Source of the DNA: Candidatus Zhuqueibacterota bacterium
GTDB lineage: Bacteria; Zhuqueibacterota; Zhuqueibacteria; Oceanimicrobiales; Oceanimicrobiaceae
Length of the DNA: 64,000 nt
NCBI GenBank assembly: GCA_029262005.1
Contig: JAJDAG010000022.1
Location: forward strand, 16,411 to 80,410
Reading direction: 5' to 3'
The notes beneath the pieces were generated by a model. That model searched no databases. It was not told the DNA's origin and was given only the letters and a program-made list of their open reading frames with translations. A program made the position numbers and the translations under genes. Positions 8,453 through 17,659 of this stretch are shown piece by piece. Position 1 is the first letter of the stretch, and each line of letters starts with the position of its first letter.

Positions 8453-8761
8453 ACGATACGGCAACGAGTAAAAACGCAATTCAAAAATTCAACATTCCAT
8501 TTTGAATTTTGACAGGGCGCATCAATTCTACCAAAACTGCTAAGATACCCCATCGTTATTCCGCTACACACCTGCCAGAACACCGAAAATATCCACAAAA
8601 AAACCAACTATTTGAAAAAAAACCTTGACATTTTCTTAAAATATCTCTAATAGTTGTCAGTACTCAAATAACTCTTAAAATAGTTTTTTCACTTATTTCG
8701 TTCCTTGTCTGACTCTTAAAACCTGCAAATAAATATAACATTCATCGCCTGGAGCGTTCTG
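8453..8761. other. Gene-free stretch upstream of the catabolic island
   Basis: About 310 bp, AT-rich, with runs of A and T and no credible ORF. It holds a candidate promoter for the first island gene (listed separately). No strong terminator for the ankyrin gene was seen. Confidence 0.5.
8625..8653 (+). promoter_or_regulatory. Possible sigma-70-like promoter
   Basis: A perfect TTGACA at 8625-8630 is followed after 17 bp by TAATAG at 8648-8653, a weak -10. It lies about 110 bp upstream of the hydrolase start at 8762 in an AT-rich tract. The -35 match is good and the -10 poor. FCB bacteria often use different promoter consensus, so confidence is low. Confidence 0.3.
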
Positions 8762-9640
8762 ATGAGCTACAAACTAATACTTCATTCCTTATCAATCACA
8801 GGAATAATACTCATGATGAACAGTTCTAATCTTACAGGCCAATCTGCAAACACAGTAAAAGCCAACGGCATTAATCTCTCCTACGAAATCACAGGCAATG
8901 GCCCGCACTTGATCTTGATCGAAGGGCTCGGAGTCGGTGCATGGTTGTGGGAGAAACAGGTACCGGCTTTTTCGAAAAACTTCACTACTGTCGTGTATGA
9001 TAACCGCGGTGCCGGCAAATCGGACAAACCTGAGGGCCCCTACACCATCAGCCTGATGGCCGACGACCTGGCAGCACTGATGGACACCCTCCAAATTTCA
9101 AAAGCTCACATTTTGGGCGCATCCATGGGGGGATTCATCGCCCTGGACTTTGCCCTTCGTTATCCCGAAAAAGTCGACCGGCTGGTTTTGGTGGCAACCA
9201 GTGCAGGCGGTCCGGATCACGTGCCCATGTCACAGGAAGCACTGGCTATGCTTTTTATCACCGACAGCGACCCGAGACGGTTGACCAGAAAAAAGCTCGC
9301 ACTGGCTTACACAGATTCTTTTCTTCAAACAAAAGAAGTCGAACACCTGGTCGAGCTGCGCATGAAAAATCCGCAGCCACCACACGCCTACATGGCGCAA
9401 ATCACAGCGGGTACAATTTTCAACTTGTCCGAGGAAGTCAAAAACATCCAGGTCCCATGCCTTGTTACGGCGGCTTCGGAAGACTTACTCGTGCCGGTGG
9501 CCAATGCCAAAAATTTGCACAAAAAAATAGCTGATAGCCAGCTCAAAATTTACCAGGGGCCCGGGCATCAGTTTTTTGTTGAAAATCCTGAGCCATTTAA
9601 TCGAGATGTCATTGAATTTTTAACAAAATCGATCAAATAA
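8762..9640 (+). CDS. Alpha/beta hydrolase, probably exported
   Basis: This 292-residue alpha/beta hydrolase has a hydrophobic N-terminal segment (about residues 4-20), which suggests export. The nucleophile is Ser121 in GASMGG, the acid is Asp241 (or Glu240) in ASEDLLVP, and the base is His269 in GPGHQFF. The oxyanion region LIEGLGVGAWLW is typical of the family. Members split esters, lactones, amides or C-C bonds, and the substrate cannot be read from sequence. ATG 8762 has GGAG seven bases upstream. It opens the catabolic island and resembles the second hydrolase at 11146, although that one has no signal peptide. Confidence 0.85.
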   Translation: MSYKLILHSLSITGIILMMNSSNLTGQSANTVKANGINLSYEITGNGPHLILIEGLGVGAWLWEKQVPAFSKNFTTVVYDNRGAGKSDKPEGPYTISLMADDLAALMDTLQISKAHILGASMGGFIALDFALRYPEKVDRLVLVATSAGGPDHVPMSQEALAMLFITDSDPRRLTRKKLALAYTDSFLQTKEVEHLVELRMKNPQPPHAYMAQITAGTIFNLSEEVKNIQVPCLVTAASEDLLVPVANAKNLHKKIADSQLKIYQGPGHQFFVENPEPFNRDVIEFLTKSIK

Positions 9641-9682
9641 AATCCAACTTACCAAACAAAGAATACTGTGGGGAGACCAGCA

Positions 9683-10219
9683 ATGGATAACATTCAGCGA
9701 GCCATCTTTGAAGACTTTGGAATGGGGTACGTTAAATTTGGTCACAGTGAGCTTATGGGACGCGTTGTCGGATTACTCCTGTGCCACACGGAACCGATTT
9801 CAGTGGATGAAATATGTCAAGAGCTGAATGTGACCAAAACCCCAATTACTCAGATCTGCCGCCGCCTTGAGGAGCTCAACCTGACCCGCCGAATCAGGGT
9901 AAAAGGACACCGCAAGCATTTCTTTCAAATTACGCCCGATCCCTTTTTGCAGGCAAGTATAAATATGTCACGATTGTACGAAGACAATCTACAAGTGGCT
10001 GAAAACCATTTGCACCCCCTTCTGGAAAAATATAAAGCTGCAACAGCAGATGAAAAAGAAAAACTAAAAATCGTTTGTGAGCGCTTAATTCGAATGCGTG
10101 AATTTAACCTTCGGCTGATTAAATTCCACCAGCAATTTATAAGTGACTGGAGAACAGCCCAGACAAATCTACCCACCATAGAAGATTACAGCGAAAAGCT
10201 AGGAATACACGCTGCTTAA
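9683..10219 (+). CDS. GbsR/MarR-type winged-helix regulator
   Basis: A 178-residue DNA-binding protein. Residues about 20-85 form a winged helix with the recognition part LNVTKTPITQICRRLEELNL followed by a basic wing (RIRVKGHRKHFF). The C-terminal half is a long helical, probably dimerising region, as in GbsR-like proteins. ATG 9683 is chosen because GGGGAG lies seven bases upstream; a GTG at 9668 would add five residues. Its place between a hydrolase and an SDR suggests it controls the surrounding island. No clear operator was found next to it. Confidence 0.75.
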   Translation: MDNIQRAIFEDFGMGYVKFGHSELMGRVVGLLLCHTEPISVDEICQELNVTKTPITQICRRLEELNLTRRIRVKGHRKHFFQITPDPFLQASINMSRLYEDNLQVAENHLHPLLEKYKAATADEKEKLKIVCERLIRMREFNLRLIKFHQQFISDWRTAQTNLPTIEDYSEKLGIHAA

Positions 10220-10254
10220 AAAAATTGTTCAACACCAAATAAAGAGATGATAAA

Positions 10255-10998
10255 ATGCGCCTCAAAAAAAAAGTTGCCATCATCACTGGCGCTGCCTGTG
10301 GCATTGGCCGGACGACTGCCCTGACTTTTTCCCGGGAAGGTGCGAAAGTCGTTGCGGTGGACCTGCAACAAGAAGCCGGCACCCGGCTTGTGGACGAAAT
10401 TTCCAAGACTGGTGCAGAAAGCAATTTTGAGCAGGTGGATGTCACCGATCCCGGGCACGTTAACACGATGATTGAAAACACTGTAAAAAAATACGGAAAA
10501 ATCGACATTCTCGTTAACAATGCCGGCATTGTCATGGATGCGCAGTTACTGAAAATGGAGCTACAGCAATGGCAGCGGGTTATCGATGTCAATTTGAAGG
10601 GCGTGTTTCTGTGTGGCCAGGCAGCAGCGAGAGTGATGGCTGAGCAGGACACCGGTGGAGTGATTCTGAATGCCTCTTCTGTGGTTGGGCTGTACGGTAA
10701 TTTTGGTCAGAGTAACTATGTTGCCACCAAAGCCGGCGTTATCGGCATGACCAAGACCTGGGCGCGTGAGTTAGGCAAAAAAGGAATTCGCGTCAATGCC
10801 GTTGCCCCGGGCTTTATTGCCACAGACATTATCAAAGCCATACCGGAAAAAGTCCTCGAAATAGTCAAGGCAAAAACACCGCTGGGTCGAATGGGCAGGC
10901 CGCAGGACATCGCCAACGCCTACCTGTTTTTAGCCTCCGAAGAAGCGGCCTTTGTTACCGGCACCGTGCTCTCGGTGGATGGCGGGTTGATTGTTTGA
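10255..10998 (+). CDS. FabG-like short-chain dehydrogenase/reductase
   Basis: A classical SDR of 247 residues, the usual length. It has the cofactor motif TGAACGIG at 11-18, NNAG at 88-91, and the catalytic Ser142, Tyr155 and Lys159. The closest pattern is FabG and 3-hydroxyacyl-CoA dehydrogenases, with VNAVAPGFIATD and a C-terminal VTGTVLSVDGG. In this island a beta-hydroxyacyl-CoA or alcohol oxidation step is likely, but the substrate is not shown by the sequence. The spacing to the regulator gene is 35 bp, so co-transcription is likely. Confidence 0.88.
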   Translation: MRLKKKVAIITGAACGIGRTTALTFSREGAKVVAVDLQQEAGTRLVDEISKTGAESNFEQVDVTDPGHVNTMIENTVKKYGKIDILVNNAGIVMDAQLLKMELQQWQRVIDVNLKGVFLCGQAAARVMAEQDTGGVILNASSVVGLYGNFGQSNYVATKAGVIGMTKTWARELGKKGIRVNAVAPGFIATDIIKAIPEKVLEIVKAKTPLGRMGRPQDIANAYLFLASEEAAFVTGTVLSVDGGLIV

Positions 10999-11145
10999 GT
11001 CGAATTATTATCGATGCCATATGAGAATTGTACTAATGATACCAATGGCTTTATTGTTTCTCATTTGAACTTATGAAATTTCGGATTTCGATTTGTTTTT
11101 TTCAAATTTCCCGCCTGCCGTTCGAGGCTACTGTCTGGAGATTGT

Positions 11146-11985
11146 ATGCAAAACTACTTTAATATCAATGACATAAAACTGTATGTAGAAATCCGTGGAC
11201 AAGGTGAGCCATTGCTTTTGATTCCGGGCCTGGGTACAGGAACCTGGCTTTGGTCGAAAAACATCGAGGTTTTGTCCAAACATTTCGAGCTGATCATGCC
11301 GGAGCTGCGCGGCAGTGGCCGTTCCGAAAAACCGGATCAACGTTATTCCATCGCGCTTTTTGCCGAGGATATAAAAGCTTTAATACAAAAACTTCAATAC
11401 AGAAAAGTCGCCATTCTGGGTGTATCCATGGGTGGATTCATCGCCCAGCATTATGCCGCCAATTGGCCGGAACATATCAATTCGCTCATCCTGGTTGGCA
11501 CCTCCCAGGGCGGAAACCAGCAGATCGGCCCGACCGGTGAGGTTTTATGCCGAACCATCCGTCCGCGTGGCCGCAGTAAACGCGAACGCCTGGAAGACGG
11601 CTACGACCTGAATTTTAGCAAAGATTTTATGTCGCAGCACCCGGAAGAGCTTGAAAAAATCACGAACCGGCGCACTGAGTTTGCGCAACCGGAATACGCG
11701 TACTACCGACAACTTTTGGCTGGCGCCGCTTTTGACGGTCAACCCTGCACGCCTAAAATTCAAGCGCCAACGTTGATTTGTGCTGCTCAGAACGATCCAC
11801 TGGTTCCCATAGAGGACGCTTATACATTGCAAAAAAGCATTCGCGGTTCTCAGCTCGAAGTATTTGCCGGAAAGCACCTGTTTTTGTACGAGCACTATGA
11901 AAAATTCAATCGCATCATCATCGATTTTTTGAATGAAACAATGGATATGGAAAAAGCACATTCGGAAAACCTCCTTTCTGAATAG
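11146..11985 (+). CDS. Alpha/beta hydrolase, cytoplasmic
   Basis: This 279-residue hydrolase has Ser94 in GVSMGG, Asp217 in AQNDPLVP and His244 in AGKHLFLY as the catalytic triad. The start of the fold, LLLIPGLGTGTWLW, mirrors the hydrolase at 8762, so the two are probably paralogues. Unlike that protein it has no signal peptide. One of the pair may therefore act outside and one inside the inner membrane on related compounds, which is inference. GGAG lies about five bases before ATG 11146. A short C-terminal extension after the last helix is not conserved. Confidence 0.85.
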   Translation: MQNYFNINDIKLYVEIRGQGEPLLLIPGLGTGTWLWSKNIEVLSKHFELIMPELRGSGRSEKPDQRYSIALFAEDIKALIQKLQYRKVAILGVSMGGFIAQHYAANWPEHINSLILVGTSQGGNQQIGPTGEVLCRTIRPRGRSKRERLEDGYDLNFSKDFMSQHPEELEKITNRRTEFAQPEYAYYRQLLAGAAFDGQPCTPKIQAPTLICAAQNDPLVPIEDAYTLQKSIRGSQLEVFAGKHLFLYEHYEKFNRIIIDFLNETMDMEKAHSENLLSE

Positions 11986-12008
11986 AAATTGACCAAAAAC
12001 TCGCGTCT

Positions 12009-12137
12009 TTGTCATTTCGACAAAATGGGAGAAAACTGGAAGCACACCAACACCTTAGCGTCATCAAATTGTTTTTATTTCAGACAAATGTTCACGCCCC
12101 AGGTTCTTCAGCTTGAACAACGGGTTCGAAATGACAA
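12009..12137. repeat. Interspersed inverted-repeat element (GTCATTTCGA type)
   Basis: A perfect 12-bp inverted repeat, TTGTCATTTCGA at 12009-12020 and TCGAAATGACAA at 12126-12137, encloses about 105 bp without a gene. Elements with GTCATTYCGA arms occur between genes in many environmental bacterial genomes; that is general knowledge, not checked here. An ORF of 103 codons through it is not credible. Confidence 0.5.
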
Positions 12138-12239
12138 CAGACTTAAGCTTTTCAATCAGACACGATATCTAAATTGGGGAACCAGTGGGAAGCAGAAAGC
12201 CAAAATCCGAAATTCATATTTCGAGAATAGGAACAAGCC

Positions 12240-13757
12240 ATGTATATCGGGGATTATCTTGCTCGTCGTTGTGTGTATACGCCTGATGCGCTGGCATTAA
12301 TTGACGTTTCAGAGCAGCCGGCAGGAAAATACACGTACCGTGAGCTCAACCAGCGCGCCAATCAGCTTGCTCACTGGCTGCGTGAATCCGGAATAAAAAA
12401 AGGTGACCGGGTGGCCATGCTGGCTTACGACGGTGTGCATTTTTATGATACATTTTTTGCCTGCAGTAAATTGGGCGCGATTTTTGTCCCGTACAATTGG
12501 CGGTTACATCCCCGGGAAATCGAAAAGCAAATTCGGCTAACCACACCTGAATTTTTGTTTTACAGTCCGGACGCGCCCATGACCGGCATCGTCGAACATC
12601 TCCAAACCTTTTCTGATATAACCAAAATCATACCTGTTGCAGATAACACAGAGTTAAATTTAACCACCAATTTGTCTGAAACTGAATTGACAGCCGTAAC
12701 CTGTGAATCCGTGACAGAGCCCGATACAGCCTGTTTGCTCTTTACCGGCGGCACGACCGGCGAACCTAAAGCGGCGCAAATGAGCCACGGTCAAATTGTC
12801 TGGAATACAATGAATTCCATTCTTGGCGACATACTAGGCACAGACAGCTTTTTGAATGTATTTCCCCTGTTTCATGCCGGCGGATTGTTTGCCTTCTCTC
12901 TGCCAATTCTTATTCAAGGCGGCACCGTGGTACAGACAAAGAAATTCGATGCGGAGCAGGTGCTAAATCTTATCGAATCAGAAAGTGTGACAATTTTCGG
13001 CGGTGTCCCAACCATGTTCCAGATGTTGACAACTGCGCCCAACTGGCAGCAGGCAGACCTCAGCTCGCTGCGCTATTGCATGAGCGGCGGCGCCCCCATG
13101 CCGGTGGCATTGATTCAAAAATACCAGCAAGAAAAGGGCGTCGTGTTTCGCCAGGGCTTTGGCATGACGGAATTCGGTCCTGGGGTATTTTCCCTGGCCA
13201 GCGCAGATGCAGAGCGCAAAACCGGTTCTATCGGCAAACCGAACTTTTTTGTAGATGCACGGGTGGTGGAGCCGCAAATCAATCAGCCCAATCCTGCGAA
13301 TGGAGTGGGTGAGTTAATCTTGCGCGGCCCCTCTGCTACCACAGGCTACTTCGGCAATTCTGAAGCTACCGCAGCAGCATTTGACAATGATAATTACTTT
13401 CATACCGGCGATCTGGCGTACATTGACGACGAAGGCTATTTCTTCATCGTAGACCGCCTGAAAGACATGTACATCAGCGGTGGTGAAAATGTCTACCCGG
13501 CCGAAATCGAAGCGGTTTTGTATCAACATCCGGCCGTGGCCATGTGCGCGGTCATCGGCATACCAGATACAAAGTGGGGATATGTCGGACAGGCATTTGT
13601 GGTCCCCAATAAGGAGCAACAGGTGCGGGAAGCGGATTTATTGAATTTTTTAAGGGATAATCTGGCTAAATACAAGGTGCCAGAATCAATCACTTTTCGC
13701 GAAAGCTTACCCATTTCCGGTGCGGGTAAAATTCTTAAATCTGAATTGTGTAAATGA
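12240..13757 (+). CDS. AMP-forming acyl-CoA synthetase/ligase (first)
   Basis: A 505-residue ANL-superfamily enzyme. It has the phosphate-binding loop FTGGTTGEPKAA, the adenine-binding segment SGGAPMP with GFGMTEFGPG, the hinge aspartate region FHTGDLAYIDDEGYFFIVDR, and the C-terminal catalytic lysine in SGAGKILK. It should activate a carboxylic acid with ATP and transfer it to CoA; the substrate is probably a fatty or aryl acid. The domain order and YISGGENVYPAEIE are typical of FadD-like ligases, not of beta-lactone synthetases. The start ATG 12240 has only a weak AGGA upstream. A second ligase, at 17660, lies in the same island. Confidence 0.9.
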   Translation: MYIGDYLARRCVYTPDALALIDVSEQPAGKYTYRELNQRANQLAHWLRESGIKKGDRVAMLAYDGVHFYDTFFACSKLGAIFVPYNWRLHPREIEKQIRLTTPEFLFYSPDAPMTGIVEHLQTFSDITKIIPVADNTELNLTTNLSETELTAVTCESVTEPDTACLLFTGGTTGEPKAAQMSHGQIVWNTMNSILGDILGTDSFLNVFPLFHAGGLFAFSLPILIQGGTVVQTKKFDAEQVLNLIESESVTIFGGVPTMFQMLTTAPNWQQADLSSLRYCMSGGAPMPVALIQKYQQEKGVVFRQGFGMTEFGPGVFSLASADAERKTGSIGKPNFFVDARVVEPQINQPNPANGVGELILRGPSATTGYFGNSEATAAAFDNDNYFHTGDLAYIDDEGYFFIVDRLKDMYISGGENVYPAEIEAVLYQHPAVAMCAVIGIPDTKWGYVGQAFVVPNKEQQVREADLLNFLRDNLAKYKVPESITFRESLPISGAGKILKSELCK

Positions 13758-13791
13758 AATGCACGGAACTTCTATTTTACAAACGTATTTG

Positions 13792-13810
13792 CGATCGATG
13801 CACGATCGTG
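13792..13810. promoter_or_regulatory. Palindrome upstream of the TonB-dependent receptor gene
   Basis: CGATCG at 13792-13797 and the perfect 10-bp palindrome CACGATCGTG at 13801-13810 form a compact symmetric block about 110 bp before the receptor start. It could be an operator, but no matching copy was found near the regulator genes. Confidence 0.25.
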
Positions 13811-13918
13811 ATCCCCCACACGTTACTTTTCCTAAACTGCAAAAGTTTGGGGAAGGTATTTGCTGTGAAAAAGGTCAAGCCAACCAATTACCATATTACT
13901 TAACAGGAGGATACAATC

Positions 13919-16405
13919 ATGATTAGGAAACTTGTTTTTCTGCTTTTCTTGACACTGTTGATGGTGAGCATGCTGCAGGCAGCCGACGCGACCATTAAAG
14001 GCGTAGTCAAGGGAAAAGACAGTGGCAATCCATTAGCCGGAGCCAATGTTTTTCTGAAAGGAACCAGTTACGGTTCCTCAACTAACAATCAGGGAGAATA
14101 CTCCATAGTGAACGTATCTGCGGGCACCTACCGGCTGGTGATCTCGTATATCGGCTTTGCTCAGCACGCGCAGGATGTCACTGTCAGTGAGGCGGCCGAG
14201 CTCGCCGTAAATATTGACATGGAAAAATCAGAACTCATTAGCGAACAAATCGTTGTCACAGCCTCAAAAGGGGCGGAAAAAATCACCGAAGCACCGGCCA
14301 CTATAGATGTCATTATGGCGCGGGATGTGGCGGAACACCCCTCTGCCAATGTCGGCGAGCTGCTGGCTTACCAGAAAGGCGTCGATTATATCCGTACGGG
14401 CGTCGTCGGAACGGGCATGAACATCCGTGGTTTTAACAGCGCATTTAACGCCAAAAACTTACAGATGAACGATACCCGCCTATCTACACTCGTCGCTACG
14501 GGATTGCCTTTAGGCGTGCTTTCATCCACCGTAAAAGATGATATCGAAAGAATCGAAGTGATTCTGGGTCCAAGCGCTGCGCTCTACGGCCCGAATGCCC
14601 ACAACGGTCTGATTAATACCATTACCAAAGACCCGCGCAACTCACAAGGCACAACCTTCGCCGTGGGTGGTGGTAGCCAGAGCACCATTGGTGGACGACT
14701 CCGTCACGCCAAAGTCGTGAATGATAAATTCGCCTACAAAGTCAGTGCCGAGTATGCCCAGGGCGAAGAATTTAGCTTTGTGGACTCGGTTTATGTTGGC
14801 GGAGTGGGTTTCGACGAGTTAGGATTAGATAGAGATTTTGATTCAATGCGAGGCGAAGCTTCGCTTTACTTCACTCCAGCGACCGGCTCCGATGTCATTT
14901 TGAGCTATGGCGGTAGTTTGAGCAACAATCTCGGCGTGACCAATGCCGGCCGTAACCAGATCAAAGACTGGCAGGTGCACTATCTGCAAGCGCGATATGT
15001 ATCTCCGAAATTATTTGCGCAGGTCTACCACACCTGGAGCAAAACCGAAGATACCTACGCCATAAACCAGCGTACGCAAAATTATCTCACGTTCATCAAT
15101 GCCGGTTTTTCTGAGGAAGAAGCTTTGCGACGTTCCCTGCACGAACAGTGGGCCGGCGCCACGCCGGATGCAGGTATTGCTCTGAATAGAGACGCAAATT
15201 TCAAAGACAAGTCCCGACGCTGGAATGCTGAAACGCAATATAACAACACCTGGAGCGGCTTTCAAGTCACGGCCGGCGCCCAGTGGCAAAGGGATATCGC
15301 CAACAGCAAAGGCACTTACCTTATCGATGACGGTGGGAACAGCCCCATCAACCTTGATCAGTTCGGTGTTTACGGTCAAGTAGAAAAACCGTTAGGCGAC
15401 ACCGGCGCTGAGCTTGTGCTTGCAGCCCGTGGCGATGATCATGAACTGTACGGTTTTAACTTCATCCCGAAAGCGGGACTGCTGTTCAGTCAGGGAAACA
15501 GTACATGGCGGGTGACTTACGGCAAAGGCATCGCGGCGCCCACCATTTTAAACCTGAGCGCCAATATTTTCGGTGGCCTGCTGTTGGGTAACGGCGAAGG
15601 ATTTACCCTGGCTGACGGCAGCAAAATTGAAAAGTTAGAGGTTGAAAACATTCAAACCATTGAGCTGGGTTACAAAGGCTTGCTGTCAGAAAAATTTTAT
15701 CTTGATGGAAATGCTTATTACAATATGCATGAAAATTTCATCAGTCCGCTCATCAACATTGCCAACTTTCCTGCAGGGCCGGTGGTCAGCCACCGCGGTG
15801 ACCAAGTCATCGATGATCTAAACTCCGGTGTTTTTGGACCGGGTGATTTTTTGCTGACCTATTTAAACTTTGGTGAAGTCCAAACCTTCGGACTGGATCT
15901 GGGCCTGAATTACTTCATCAACCAAAATATGTCTTTCAGGTTGAACTATTCCTTTTTTGATTTCGACCTGGATACCAAAGACACCAAAAACGACGGCAAC
16001 CGTGACGGCAATATCGATGAAAATGACTTACCCATTAACACGCCCAAACACAAACTCAACGCCAGCCTGAATTTAAGCCACGACACCTGGTTTGGCTCAC
16101 TGGGTGCACGCTGGGTCGATGAATACGACTTTTTCTCCGGCATCAATATCGCAGCCGCGACTAATAACGATCTTACGTACGGCGGCGATCCAGTGGTCGA
16201 AGGTCAGCGTGTGGGCCGTGATTTCAACGAAGGGCCGTTGGGTGGTTTCGTGAATTTAGACATCGGCCTGGGGTACCGGGTCAATAAAAACTTCACGGTT
16301 TCCGGTCAAGTGATCAACATTCTGGATTCTGATGTGCGGGAATTCGTGGCCTCGCCGGCAATCGGCCGCCTCTTTTCCCTCGAATTAAAATACATAATCT
16401 TTTAA
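13919..16405 (+). CDS. TonB-dependent receptor with carboxypeptidase-like N-domain
   Basis: This 828-residue outer-membrane receptor has a signal peptide ending near MLQAADA, a carboxypeptidase-regulatory-like beta domain (about 23-110, ending in YRLVISYIGF), a plug (about 115-240, with VVTASKGAEKITEAPATIDV and LGPSAALYGPNAHNGLINT) and a barrel that ends in LFSLELKYIIF with a terminal Phe. Such receptors import siderophores, vitamins, sugars or hydrophobic molecules using TonB energy. Its place among hydrolases and acyl-CoA ligases suggests it takes up the compound the island degrades. AGGAGG sits before ATG 13919. A hairpin follows the stop. Confidence 0.92.
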   Translation: MIRKLVFLLFLTLLMVSMLQAADATIKGVVKGKDSGNPLAGANVFLKGTSYGSSTNNQGEYSIVNVSAGTYRLVISYIGFAQHAQDVTVSEAAELAVNIDMEKSELISEQIVVTASKGAEKITEAPATIDVIMARDVAEHPSANVGELLAYQKGVDYIRTGVVGTGMNIRGFNSAFNAKNLQMNDTRLSTLVATGLPLGVLSSTVKDDIERIEVILGPSAALYGPNAHNGLINTITKDPRNSQGTTFAVGGGSQSTIGGRLRHAKVVNDKFAYKVSAEYAQGEEFSFVDSVYVGGVGFDELGLDRDFDSMRGEASLYFTPATGSDVILSYGGSLSNNLGVTNAGRNQIKDWQVHYLQARYVSPKLFAQVYHTWSKTEDTYAINQRTQNYLTFINAGFSEEEALRRSLHEQWAGATPDAGIALNRDANFKDKSRRWNAETQYNNTWSGFQVTAGAQWQRDIANSKGTYLIDDGGNSPINLDQFGVYGQVEKPLGDTGAELVLAARGDDHELYGFNFIPKAGLLFSQGNSTWRVTYGKGIAAPTILNLSANIFGGLLLGNGEGFTLADGSKIEKLEVENIQTIELGYKGLLSEKFYLDGNAYYNMHENFISPLINIANFPAGPVVSHRGDQVIDDLNSGVFGPGDFLLTYLNFGEVQTFGLDLGLNYFINQNMSFRLNYSFFDFDLDTKDTKNDGNRDGNIDENDLPINTPKHKLNASLNLSHDTWFGSLGARWVDEYDFFSGINIAAATNNDLTYGGDPVVEGQRVGRDFNEGPLGGFVNLDIGLGYRVNKNFTVSGQVINILDSDVREFVASPAIGRLFSLELKYIIF

Positions 16406-16413
16406 GTAAACGA

Positions 16414-16450
16414 AACAACCGACCCTCTTTCTTTGAGAGGGTCGGTTGTT
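16414..16450. terminator. Perfect 15-bp hairpin between receptor and KAS III-like genes
   Basis: Bases 16414-16428 and 16436-16450 pair perfectly around a 7-base loop. The hairpin begins nine bases after the receptor stop and ends six bases before ATG 16457. There is no T-run downstream on the plus strand (AATAAT follows), so it may be a weak terminator, an mRNA-stabilising structure or a translational control element for the next gene. Confidence 0.6.
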
Positions 16451-16456
16451 AATAAT

Positions 16457-17506
16457 ATGCAAAATCCCAAAGACACCGTCGGCATCGTCAGTACCGGCAT
16501 GCATCTTCCAGAAAAGTATATGACCGCAGCGGAAATAGCCGAACAAAGCGGTCTGCCGGAATGGGTGGTGCGCGAAAAGCTGGGTATTCACAAAAAATAC
16601 GTCGCCGGAGCGGACGACCATCCCAACGAAATGGCCGTGCAAGCTGCAAAAAATTGCCTGGCAAAAACCAACATCCGGCCGGAGGAAATTGACGTGGTGC
16701 TCTGTACCACCGAAGAATGGAAAGAATACTTGCTCTGGACTGCCGGTATCCACCTTGCGCACGAAATTGGCGCCACCAACGCCTGGGCTCTCGATATCCA
16801 CATGCGCTGCTGCACCACCATTGCCGCGCTCAAACAGGCGAAAGATATGATTCTCGCGGATCCGGAAATCAACACCGTTCTGATCGCCGGCGGGTATGTG
16901 GTCAGCAAATTCATCAATCTAAAAAACGCCCGTACCAGCTTTCTGTTTAACATCGGCGCCGGCGCCGGGGCCCTTCTGCTGCGCCGAAACTGGCCGCGCA
17001 ACCAGGTTCTTGGCAGCCACCTCATGACAGACGGCTCCATGAGCAAGCATGTCATCGTGCCAGCCAGCGGAACAGTAAAACACCCCACCGACACGGCGGT
17101 GACGAACGACGAATTCAGCTTCGACCTTGTGCAGCCCGAAGCTATGAAAAACCGTCTGAACCAGGTCTCTATGGATAACTGGCTACGCTGCATCGATGAG
17201 GCTCTGCGTAAAAGCGGCGCCAAACCAGACGGTACGCCTTACACCCGTCAGGATGCAGGCTATCTCAACATGATCCTGGTGAAACCCTCAGCCCACCGCG
17301 ACATGCTGCACCGCCTGGGTCTCACCGAAGAACAGTCCGTGTATCTGGGGCATATCGGCCACATCGGCGAGCAAGACAGCATCCTTTCCATTATAGAAGG
17401 CGAAAAACAGAGTCGACTGAAAGACGGCGAACTGATGATCATGGTTGGCGCCGGCATCGGCTACGTCTGGGGTGCCGCGTGTGTGCATTGGGGCGAAGTT
17501 TGTTGA
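16457..17506 (+). CDS. KAS III (FabH)-like thiolase-fold enzyme with altered triad
   Basis: This 349-residue protein has the FabH fold from VGIVSTGMHLPEKYMT to the C-terminal GAGIGYVWGAACVHW. The nucleophile aligns with Cys118 in DIHMRCC. The canonical His after Pro is Ser278 (KPSAH), with His280 two residues on. The Asn of the FabH GNTSAAS loop is His302 (GHIGEQD). The usual Cys-His-Asn set is therefore changed, and simple KAS III chemistry is doubtful; acyl transfer or a specialised condensation is possible. Its genome context of acyl-CoA ligases and an SDR points to acyl-CoA substrates. ATG 16457 is used because the ORF upstream runs through the hairpin. No ribosome binding site outside that hairpin is visible. 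Confidence 0.82.
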   Translation: MQNPKDTVGIVSTGMHLPEKYMTAAEIAEQSGLPEWVVREKLGIHKKYVAGADDHPNEMAVQAAKNCLAKTNIRPEEIDVVLCTTEEWKEYLLWTAGIHLAHEIGATNAWALDIHMRCCTTIAALKQAKDMILADPEINTVLIAGGYVVSKFINLKNARTSFLFNIGAGAGALLLRRNWPRNQVLGSHLMTDGSMSKHVIVPASGTVKHPTDTAVTNDEFSFDLVQPEAMKNRLNQVSMDNWLRCIDEALRKSGAKPDGTPYTRQDAGYLNMILVKPSAHRDMLHRLGLTEEQSVYLGHIGHIGEQDSILSIIEGEKQSRLKDGELMIMVGAGIGYVWGAACVHWGEVC

Positions 17507-17659
17507 AGTGTTTGCTATTCGAGTGTTACTTTGGCAAAAACATTAACGTTTTAGAACTAAAACACTTATTTGGAATTTTGCACTAAAGAAGTTGTAAATA
17601 ATCAGGTTAAAACATTTTTACGGCATGGCTTTAGTACTGTCCAACACAACGTCTAAATC

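Noticed and set aside
13720..13926. A 68-codon ORF before the TonB-dependent receptor gene
   Set aside because: It overlaps the end of the ligase gene, has no family resemblance, and ends just after the receptor start.
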